Program-made: the position numbers and the translations under genes | Shown: in pieces, positions 1 to 6,263 of the stretch | How positions within the stretch are numbered: position 1 is the stretch's first letter | How the letters are laid out: each line of letters opens with the position of its first letter | DNA from: Halomonas sp. JB37 | Lineage (GTDB): Bacteria; Pseudomonadota; Gammaproteobacteria; Pseudomonadales; Halomonadaceae | Direction: 5' to 3' | Assembly: GCF_002332255.1 (NCBI RefSeq) | Contig: NZ_NRGW01000001.1 | Location: 3,596,001-3,660,000, forward strand | DNA: 64,000 nucleotides | The notes under the pieces: generated by a model | Databases searched by the model: none | What the model was told of the DNA's origin: nothing | What the model saw: only the letters and a program-made list of their open reading frames with translations

Positions 1-751
1 TCAGTTTGGCGTAGCTATGCCCGACATCACCGGCCTTCTGGGTCATCTCTTCGGTGTAGGTGGCTTCATGCACCAGCACCTGCGCGCCCGCACACGCCTC
101 AAACAGCAAGTCAGGCTGGTCATTGTCCCCAGCGATCACTACTTTTCTCGGCTTGTGCTTGGATATCAGGTAGTCATGGCTTTTTAACTGCTCGCCCGCA
201 AACTCAACATCAAATCCTTGCTTCAACTGCCCCCACAATGGCCCTCTCGGAATACCCTTTTGGGTCAACTTTTCAATGTTTAAATCGGCGTCGACCTTTG
301 TCTCCGTAAACCCATAAGCATAGGACGGCGCTCGGTGTGAAAGCCTGAACGTGGACACCGCCATGCTCTCAAACTCAACGCTGGGCAGGCCGTCCGAGTC
401 GATAAACTCCAAAGCGAAGGGCAAACATAGCTGCGTTGCCTCACAGGTAGCCTCCAACCATGCTTTGATACCTGCGGGCGCCACAATGGTAAGCGGCGCT
501 TTCCGGCCACCCATTCCCGCACTCGCCAGTATGCCCGGCAGCCCATAGCAGTGGTCGCCGTGCACGTGGGTAATAAAGATGGCTTTCAATGAATGAAACG
601 ACAGCTTCGTGTGCAAAACCTGATGCTGGGTGCCCTCACCACAATCGATCAGATACCAGCCCTTCCCCTTGCTCTCTCGCAAGGCGATGCCGGAGACGTT
701 TCTGCTTTTGGTGGGTACACCGGCGGAGGTGCCTAGGAACAATAAATTCAT
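1..751 (-). CDS. rnz: Ribonuclease Z-like MBL-fold hydrolase (partial, cut by window edge)
   Basis: The frame is open from an ATG at 751 to base 1, giving 250 codons without a stop, so the C-terminus lies outside the window. The N-terminus reads [20 protein letters not shown], the typical start of ElaC/RNase Z proteins. It is followed by the metal-binding motif [12 protein letters not shown] (about residues 64-75), an AGDN segment near 208-211 and HEATYTEEMT near 228-237, the RNase Z-type HEAT motif. Members of this family are zinc-dependent phosphodiesterases that trim tRNA 3' ends; bacterial copies can have broader RNase activity. A diverged duplicate of its first 75 or so codons lies upstream (1588-1848). 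Assignment to the family is firm; the exact substrate is inferred. Confidence 0.85.
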   Translation of the reverse strand, partial: MNLLFLGTSAGVPTKSRNVSGIALRESKGKGWYLIDCGEGTQHQVLHTKLSFHSLKAIFITHVHGDHCYGLPGILASAGMGGRKAPLTIVAPAGIKAWLEATCEATQLCLPFALEFIDSDGLPSVEFESMAVSTFRLSHRAPSYAYGFTETKVDADLNIEKLTQKGIPRGPLWGQLKQGFDVEFAGEQLKSHDYLISKHKPRKVVIAGDNDQPDLLFEACAGAQVLVHEATYTEEMTQKAGDVGHSYAKL

Positions 752-795
752 ATCCTATTTGTACTCTCGCTTTGGGAACAAGGCGATGGATTGCC
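536..795. repeat. Direct repeat copy A (5' end of the rnz-like gene and upstream DNA)
   Basis: This block matches 1633-1903 in the same orientation. The match covers the first 70 or so codons of the RNase Z gene plus about 45 bp of upstream DNA, ending near the shared GGATTGCC. By eye the coding part is about 90% identical, with many changes at third codon positions. This is therefore an old or imported duplicate, not a recent tandem duplication. Confidence 0.8.
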
Positions 796-984
796 AGTCA
801 GCTCAATTTAAACAGTCATGCTTTTACGATGATGAGTAGCCGTACCTCAATGCAGTTAAGCCCTGCCAACATCCGCCAAGCTTAGGGACGCCGCTTGCAA
901 CTAAAGTATTAGTGCATCTACTACTGGCGCGGCTTTGTAGTGTGGACGAAGCCGAAACAAAAAACCGTCGCCTTATTTACATTG

Positions 985-1542
985 TTAGGTTTTGAATCCA
1001 GGTGGGATGTCCCAAAGTTGTATCTCAATATAGAGTTCAAAGTCCGTTTCCCAATATCGCTCATAAGGAACCATCTGGTCATTGTCAGGAACTCCAAACC
1101 GGTCAAAGAGCTCACTCATCTCGCTAAGCAGAAACACTTGATTGAAGTAAGGCTTATCGTCTCGGGATAACGCAATAAAGCTATCCGGATAGGTCAAGGA
1201 CGTTGTTTCAGGGTCAAGCTTCGATAGAGGTATTTTTAGCTCACTTTGGTCAGCGTTCAAATTACGAAACCAAGGAGATTCTCCAAGCACGAGATAATAG
1301 GGATGACGACGGCGCGGCTTACCTCCTCGCGCAACGAAAAGTTCACGCAGCCGTGCTTCAACCTTTGTGCGAACTTCAATTTAGTTCCTGCCGTAGCGAC
1401 GTCGATAGCCGGGATCACGCTGATGACGCGTCAGAAGATCTAAGAAGATTGGATCTTCTGAGCCCGCGGGAAGTTTGGAGAGACTCCGAAATGGGCCAAT
1501 CTCAGGTAAATAGTAGTGGGTAGTAATTTCTGGAAGTCTCAT
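985..1542 (-). pseudogene. Hypothetical protein gene broken by an in-frame TAA
   Basis: Read on the minus strand from an ATG at 1542 (an alternative GTG lies at 1578), the frame encodes 53 residues, meets TAA at 1383-1381, and continues in the same frame for 131 more residues to TAA at 987-985. The two halves read as one protein: RRRYGRN, stop, then IEVRTKVEARLRELFVARGG and later WFRNLNADQSELKIPL. There is no frameshift, only one nonsense codon, probably from a Tyr codon (TAC or TAT to TAA). The product would be a soluble protein of about 185 residues of unknown function; I recall similar hypothetical proteins in Pseudomonas-type genomes but cannot name the family. It lies between the two copies of the rnz 5' end. 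Confidence 0.6.
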
Positions 1543-1581
1543 CTCAATATCACGCCTGACAGTGATTCTGCGCGCCACTGC

Positions 1582-1620
1582 AAAACTTCAATCAATGCGC
1601 CGCGCGTTTATTGAAGTTTT
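1582..1620. repeat. Perfect 11-bp inverted repeat at the duplication junction
   Basis: AAAACTTCAAT (1582-1592) and ATTGAAGTTTT (1610-1620) are perfect reverse complements around a 17-base GC-rich loop. The element sits exactly where similarity between the truncated rnz copy and the full gene stops (1633), and just upstream of the broken hypothetical gene. There is no following T-run, so it is not a canonical terminator. It may be an operator or a rearrangement scar. Confidence 0.5.
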
Positions 1621-1848
1621 ACATCCAATCGACGGCAGCCCATAGCAGTGGTCGCCGTGTACGTGGGTAATAAAGATGGCATTCAAGGAATGGAACGACA
1701 GCTTCGTGTGCAACACCTGATGCTGGCTGCCCTCACCACAATCGATCAGGTACCAGCCCTTCCCTTTGCTCTCTCGCAAAGCGACCCCAGAGACGTTTCT
1801 TTGCTTGGTGGGCACGCCTGCGGAGGTGCCTAAGAACAGCAAATTCAT
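1588..1848 (-). pseudogene. Truncated duplicate of the rnz-like gene (5' fragment)
   Basis: The 86-codon frame repeats the N-terminus of the gene at 1-751 almost exactly ([18 protein letters not shown], then [12 protein letters not shown]) and diverges abruptly after CYGLP into an unrelated tail ending SINARRID. It keeps the metal-binding motif but lacks the other two-thirds of the fold, so it cannot form a working enzyme. The upstream sequence is partly conserved with that of the full copy, so transcription may persist. I infer it to be the stump left when DNA carrying a second version of the gene was inserted or recombined here. Confidence 0.8.
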
Positions 1849-1903
1849 AGTTTGTTCGTAATCTATTTCGGACTTGCTTTAGGAACAAGGCGGTGGATTG
1901 CCT
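1633..1903. repeat. Direct repeat copy B (rnz 5' fragment and upstream DNA)
   Basis: This is the second copy of the block at 536-795, same orientation, with the copies starting about 1.1 kb apart. It ends near the shared GGATTGCC. Downstream, 1904-2098 holds no recognisable gene. Confidence 0.8.
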
Positions 1904-2098
1904 GTTAGTCGTTCATAAAGTATCTACGAACTCTTAGACTGGTATCTTCCGGCATTGGCGTAATGTGTAATAATCGTTAGATGCTTATCGGTAGTCAGCA
2001 AAGTTTCGATTTGACCGCTGCAATTTAACTTAATGCGGGACATAAGCGGAGGGGTGAACACCTGCCGTCACCCCGTCCGTTCAATAAACTTGCTAGCG

Positions 2099-2770
2099 CT
2101 ATCCCACTCCAGTAAAGAAATGGACAAATAGAAGATTGGCCACGATACCTGTAACGACACTAGTAAATATGGAGACGCAAAACATTACCCAATCACGTTG
2201 CTGCTGCTCTAAGAACTTTGCCCGGTGCTTTTCTGCCTTCTTTGATAGGGTAACAAAACTATACGGTCTTTTGCTTGCCGATGACTCGACCCATCCTGCC
2301 AAGAGCATCGATACAATAAGCGCTAGAACCAAAAATCCTAGAGTAACGAAGGTGAAGCGCGTCCAAACTCCAGATACCAAAATATCCATAAGAAAGTCAA
2401 TCTGGGATTGCAGGTACTCGGTGCTATCTTGATTAACAGTCCGCACATTCTGAAGATTCTCAGTCTGGCCTCTCACAAACCGAGAGGAAGCCCCAAAGGC
2501 ACCGCCTATAGCCCCAAGAAAGAAAAAACTTCCTACAAAGAAACTGATACGGCGGCTATGTCGCTGAGCAAAACGAGCAAGTAAGCCCTCAACCCGCAAG
2601 AGTGATTCTACATGGCCGGAAAGAAGGGATTCGATGTCGATCCCCCAAGTGCGGTCAGTATGCCTCACTCTAAGCATGACCCCTAATTGCCCTAGCATGC
2701 GCAGCCCACTTAAAGTATCGAAGTTAACCACGATACCTCGCCGTCTGTTCATGTCGCTGATAAATGACAA
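2099..2770 (-). CDS. Hypothetical membrane protein, C-terminal part of a frameshifted gene
   Basis: About 220 residues with three strongly hydrophobic segments: ISFFVGSFFFLGAIGGAFGA (near 75-95), FTFVTLGFLVLALIVSMLLA (near 138-158) and a last one around WVMFCVSIFTSVVTGIVANL (near 193-218). The only starts at the 5' end are a TTG at 2770 and an ATG at 2752, neither with a clear ribosome-binding site. The frame is open further upstream, back to an A8 tract (T8 at 2794-2801 on the plus strand) inside the preceding gene. This strongly suggests one original protein of about 340 residues: a soluble N-terminal domain (2724-3167) followed by this membrane domain. No family is recognised. Confidence 0.6.
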   Translation of the reverse strand: MSFISDMNRRRGIVVNFDTLSGLRMLGQLGVMLRVRHTDRTWGIDIESLLSGHVESLLRVEGLLARFAQRHSRRISFFVGSFFFLGAIGGAFGASSRFVRGQTENLQNVRTVNQDSTEYLQSQIDFLMDILVSGVWTRFTFVTLGFLVLALIVSMLLAGWVESSASKRPYSFVTLSKKAEKHRAKFLEQQQRDWVMFCVSIFTSVVTGIVANLLFVHFFTGVG

Positions 2771-3167
2771 ATCTATGTCTTGCTTTTCGGGAGTTTTTTT
2801 TATTTTGAAACTTAATCAAGTAGGACCAAGACAAGACAACCCCAGTCGAGACGAGCGGCTTAACTTCAGTGTAATGCTCCATTTCATCCAGCCCATTCAA
2901 TAACACTGACGAGCTATCCTCATATAATATTCGGATCGTGAAGTGCACTAAAGAGGCTTCATTCTGCTGCCTAACCCGTTGATCAACGAGATGAAAGGTA
3001 TTAATCACATCCTGTCGCGAAACGTCGAAAGGCCCAGAAAAACCTTTTTCAATTGTTTGAGGCTTTCCAAGCAGACCCGAAACGAACTCACCGAAATCCT
3101 CAGGAGTACACGGAAGCATGATTCCGTAGCCGTTTCCCCTACCCTCTAGCTGTACGTCATGACTCAT
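2724..3167 (-). CDS. Hypothetical protein, N-terminal part of a frameshifted gene
   Basis: Starts at an ATG at 3167 (MSHDVQLEGRGNGYGIMLPC) and encodes a soluble, mixed alpha/beta-looking domain of about 120 residues. The sequence then reads KFQNKK across eight consecutive A residues and ends in a basic, low-credibility tail (SRKARHRFVIYQRHEQ). Losing one A, or a +1 shift, would instead give KFQNKKTPEKQDIDLSFIS and run into the membrane domain at 2099-2770. So the tail is probably a frameshift artefact, or the gene relies on slippage at A8. Function is unknown. It lies downstream of the condensin-like operon on the same strand, with 356 bp between them. Confidence 0.55.
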   Translation of the reverse strand: MSHDVQLEGRGNGYGIMLPCTPEDFGEFVSGLLGKPQTIEKGFSGPFDVSRQDVINTFHLVDQRVRQQNEASLVHFTIRILYEDSSSVLLNGLDEMEHYTEVKPLVSTGVVLSWSYLIKFQNKKNSRKARHRFVIYQRHEQTARYRG

Positions 3168-3523
3168 GAATATCTTACCGTCTTAGTTCTTAGGCGCTAA
3201 CACTGATTATACATCTAGCGATATAACCTCAGTGAGTGCCGATACATTTATTGAGGTTATCCTGCCTTCATAACTGACTCTAACCCTCCGCTCTTAGGAA
3301 GCAAAGCATATTTTGGCAGCGTAAACAAAATTCTCTCTGTTTCTTGCTTCTAATTCCCGCAATACTTTAATTCCATCTCTAGCTAACACAGAGGAAAGAC
3401 CGATTGAAACGAGCGAGGTGACAGTAACTCCACAATAAATAAAACATTAGGTAGCTAGTTTTATGGAGAAATTGCTACTGACAATTTTGTGAATGAACGC
3501 TTGCAGCCCAAACTCAATTGCTC
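3168..3523. other. Gene-poor AT-rich gap with an inverted repeat and a decayed reading frame
   Basis: No intact gene is seen. A 9-bp inverted repeat, ATAACCTCA (3223-3231) and TGAGGTTAT (3252-3260), lies just upstream of the frameshifted gene and could be a regulatory site. On the minus strand, 3446-3294 reads as protein-like sequence: a hydrophobic stretch with VTVTSLVSIGLSSVLA, then KVLRELEARNRENFVYAA. It has no start codon and is preceded in frame by a stop and further protein-like codons. It looks like the remains of a small membrane protein gene. Confidence 0.4.
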
Positions 3524-4405
3524 CTAACAGAGTGCGACACACCACATCTCCCCACCAAACCACTGCTGCTTGAGCCCCCGCTGCTTTTCCAACATTAACG
3601 TCAGATACTCACGCAATGGATGAGCAGATGGCAGCGCAGCAAGGTGCTTGCGCAGCCTGCGCTGGTAAGAAAACTGTTCAGCAGGCACATGCAGCGGAGT
3701 AGCATGTTGGGTGAGCCATTTGATGTCGGGCAAGAGCAAGTGAGTAGCATTGCTGTCGAGGGCTAGCGTCACACCTTTAACATCGAAGTCACCGGCATAA
3801 ATATGTGGCCTACCGGTTTTATGCCACGCATCGGCCAGCAAGGCGAAGCCGCCGCCGTAGTGGCTGTCGCCGCGGTAAACTATCAGCGGGTTAACGTAGT
3901 CGCTTAGCACTGGGCTATCGGCTGTAAACGCATAGAAGCTGTCGAGGTTTTCGACTTGAATTAAAGCGCTGAATGCGCTTAGTTTTAGCGTCTGAATATC
4001 CACATCGCGAATAGTGCTCGGCGGTTGTGCAAGCCCGTGTACGAACAACGGCGAGGCTTCCGGCGGTAGGCTGATTAATACCCGCCGTGCGCGGGGGCTT
4101 TCGCGGTTGGTTTTGTCTTCTTCTACGCCTTCTTTTGCCTGGGCGCCGCTGGCCAGGCCGCTTAGCGAGCGGCCCAGTGGCGCTATTTTTGCGCTTTCGA
4201 GTACGCCATTAATCTGTGCCAACAGCGCGGCATCAAAGCGCAGCGTTTTACCGCTTAGCCGCGCGGCTAGGTCAATATCATGCTGATGGCACCAGGCTAC
4301 CATGTCGTCTACCCACTGGCGGCGCGGGCGCACTACCGTGGGCTGCTGACAGAGCAAGCGGGCGACTTCATTAAGCCCGGTGCGCGCGCGGCTGGGTAGG
4401 TTCAT
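3524..4405 (-). CDS. jetD: JetD/MksG-like TOPRIM nuclease subunit
   Basis: 293 residues. The C-terminal half carries a TOPRIM signature: a glutamate in VENLDSFYAF (Glu152) and a DxD motif in YAGDFDVKGVTLA (Asp206, Asp208). This is the pattern of the Wadjet JetD / MksG nuclease that cuts plasmid DNA held by its SMC partner. The N-terminal 110 or so residues would be the arm that contacts the SMC complex. The start codon overlaps the stop of the upstream kleisin-like gene (ATGA at 4405-4402), so the two are translationally coupled. It is the last gene of the operon. Role in plasmid restriction is inferred from the motifs and the operon; sequence identity to characterised JetD could not be measured. 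Confidence 0.75.
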   Translation of the reverse strand: MNLPSRARTGLNEVARLLCQQPTVVRPRRQWVDDMVAWCHQHDIDLAARLSGKTLRFDAALLAQINGVLESAKIAPLGRSLSGLASGAQAKEGVEEDKTNRESPRARRVLISLPPEASPLFVHGLAQPPSTIRDVDIQTLKLSAFSALIQVENLDSFYAFTADSPVLSDYVNPLIVYRGDSHYGGGFALLADAWHKTGRPHIYAGDFDVKGVTLALDSNATHLLLPDIKWLTQHATPLHVPAEQFSYQRRLRKHLAALPSAHPLREYLTLMLEKQRGLKQQWFGGEMWCVALC

Positions 4406-5637
4406 ACCGGTACAGCCAACTGCAGTTCAACGTCATGAATCAGGCGCAGGTGATTGAAGGTACTCGCCTGGCTTTCCTGCTGTTTGAACCGAAATGCGCG
4501 CTGGTCGTTGCGCGGCAGGCCCTGGTATTCGGCAATCACCTGGAACAGCCAGATTTCATCCGGCCACTCCAGCGGGCTTTCTTGCAGATACTCAAGGGCG
4601 CTGACCGGCTCCGCCTGAGGCTGATCGATCACGCTTAGGTAGAAGTGCTCGACATCCTGTTTGAGCGCCTGCTGCCGGGCGGCGGCCATGCTAATTTGCT
4701 GGGCTTGAGCAGGGGCCGCGGCTTCTACTGACTGGGTGGTATGGCGCGGCTGGGGTAGCTGGTGCAGCAGCTCAGCCAGGGCTTGGCTGTCGAGGTTGCG
4801 GTCCAGCGCCGGGGCGGCTGCGGCGCTTAGCGGTGCGGCTTGATTCACCAGCGAGGGCACGTCGCTACGTCTTGCATAGTTGCTCGGTACAAAGCCGGGA
4901 TGTTCGCGCATAAACGCCGCCATGCCGCTAATCAGGCGGCTGCGCGCCTGCTGCTTGCGAAAGCGCGCCATGAGTTCGATCAAGCGCCGCTGCACTTCAC
5001 GCAGGCCGGTGTAGTGGTTACTTAACTGCTGCTGAAGCTGGCTGATCAATAGCTTGCGGAGGCTGCCGTCGCTGCCCACCAGTTCGATCAGCTCGTCGAA
5101 GTCGATCAGCGCTAGGCCATCCAGCAGGCGGGCGATCTGCTTTTGGGCGCGGTCGTTTTCACGGATTTTATCGTTGAGCTGGCTGACGAAACCGAAATCA
5201 CTGTTCAGCCGCTGCCATAGGCTATCAATGGCATCGGCGAAGCGGCCGTTAAGGTCATCGACTTCCTGGCGCAGGCGCATCAGTTGCTGCTCCAACCACC
5301 AGTGCTCGCCACGGCTGCGCGCTTCGCGATAGCTGTGTACCAGGGAGCGAATCAGCTCCAGGGTTTCGGCTACATCGGCGTTGACGTGGCGGCGGGTTTC
5401 GTCGGCGAGCATCTCGGCGATCAGTTCGCGCACTTTGGGCGCTAGCTTCACGCCGCTCTGCTCATCCGGCCGCCATAGAATGCGCGCCGCCAGCAGCTTA
5501 CGCAGCGCGCTGTCGCTGAGTGATTCCAGCGGCACTTCATCGCGGGTGTAGGCCTGCATCAGCGCTTCAGAATGCTTGCCCAGCAGCGCCAGCCGTTCAC
5601 TGCCGGTTTTTAGCAGGCGGCTCTCTAGCTCACTCAA
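4402..5637 (-). CDS. jetA: Kleisin-like condensin subunit (JetA/MksF-like)
   Basis: 411 residues, mostly helical, with long charged heptad-like stretches around residues 100-260 (EARSRGEHWWLEQQLMRLRQ, QLQQQLSNHYTGLREVQRRL). A proline/alanine-rich linker follows (about 270-330), then a compact C-terminal domain. This layout fits a MukF/MksF-type kleisin: N-terminal winged helix, helical neck, flexible linker, C-terminal winged helix that clamps the SMC head. It begins with TTG at 5637, overlapping the previous stop (TTGA); no ATG nearby fits better. The family is inferred mainly from position between the small subunit and the TOPRIM gene. Some homologs may be mislabelled in databases. Confidence 0.65.
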   Translation of the reverse strand: MSELESRLLKTGSERLALLGKHSEALMQAYTRDEVPLESLSDSALRKLLAARILWRPDEQSGVKLAPKVRELIAEMLADETRRHVNADVAETLELIRSLVHSYREARSRGEHWWLEQQLMRLRQEVDDLNGRFADAIDSLWQRLNSDFGFVSQLNDKIRENDRAQKQIARLLDGLALIDFDELIELVGSDGSLRKLLISQLQQQLSNHYTGLREVQRRLIELMARFRKQQARSRLISGMAAFMREHPGFVPSNYARRSDVPSLVNQAAPLSAAAAPALDRNLDSQALAELLHQLPQPRHTTQSVEAAAPAQAQQISMAAARQQALKQDVEHFYLSVIDQPQAEPVSALEYLQESPLEWPDEIWLFQVIAEYQGLPRNDQRAFRFKQQESQASTFNHLRLIHDVELQLAVPV

Positions 5638-6263
5638 AGCAGCGCCTCCTGCTTGCCCTCTTCACCTTCGGCATCAATCGGCAGGTTCTCTTCATCGCGG
5701 ATAAAGCGCACCAAGTCCACCAGGTAGTCGATCTTGCCGGTGACCACAAACACCTGCCGCTCTGAGTGCGGCTGGAGCAGGTAGCCGTGCTCTTTCAAGC
5801 GCTTGAAGACCTGCTTTACCTGGGCATCTAACTGGTCACTTTGCGAGCCAAAAAAGCTGTCGGTCGCCAGGCGTTCCAGGCGTTCGCGCAGGCTTTGGTT
5901 GTCTTCACACTTGGCGCTGAATTCCGCGGGTTTGAGGACATCGCCGGGGGCGGCCAGGGTATCGCGGCCCAGCGCCTCTTGAACCAGTTGCAGCCACTCC
6001 AGCAGCGGCAGCAGGCTATTGAGCGTATCGCCGAGCTGGCGCGAGAGCTGATCCCGGGAGCTGTCGTTAAGCTGCCGCCAAGCCAGAAAATAGACGCTGC
6101 CGTCTTCATTACTGGCCAAGCGGCGGTTCAAAGGGCGCAGATAGGCGTCAATCGCCTCGCGGGTCTCTTCATTGGCTAGGTGCCGATAGCCGCTTTCATC
6201 GCTCACCGGGCAGACAAACTCACCGGCCAGCAGGCGCTCAAGCAGTGGGCCATGTTCGATCAT
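5634..6263 (-). CDS. jetB: KITE-like small condensin subunit (JetB/MksE-like)
   Basis: 209 residues, similar in length to MksE/JetB proteins, which are tandem winged-helix KITE subunits bound to the kleisin linker. It begins MIEHGPLLERLLAGEFVCP and ends with a segment rich in beta and helix (HGYLLQPHSERQVFVVTGKI, then YLVDLVRFIRDEE). This resembles the closing winged helix of MksE-type proteins. Both ends overlap neighbours by 4 bp (ATGA at 6263, TTGA at 5637), so expression with the SMC and kleisin genes is tightly linked. Assignment rests on size, order and general character. Confidence 0.65.
   Translation of the reverse strand: MIEHGPLLERLLAGEFVCPVSDESGYRHLANEETREAIDAYLRPLNRRLASNEDGSVYFLAWRQLNDSSRDQLSRQLGDTLNSLLPLLEWLQLVQEALGRDTLAAPGDVLKPAEFSAKCEDNQSLRERLERLATDSFFGSQSDQLDAQVKQVFKRLKEHGYLLQPHSERQVFVVTGKIDYLVDLVRFIRDEENLPIDAEGEEGKQEALL

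Noticed and set aside
960-995. GTTAGGT and GTTAGAT motifs (near 984 and 1976) that resemble integron attC core sites
   Set aside because: No matching RYYYAAC partner at the right distance, no attC-like fold and no integrase gene in the window.
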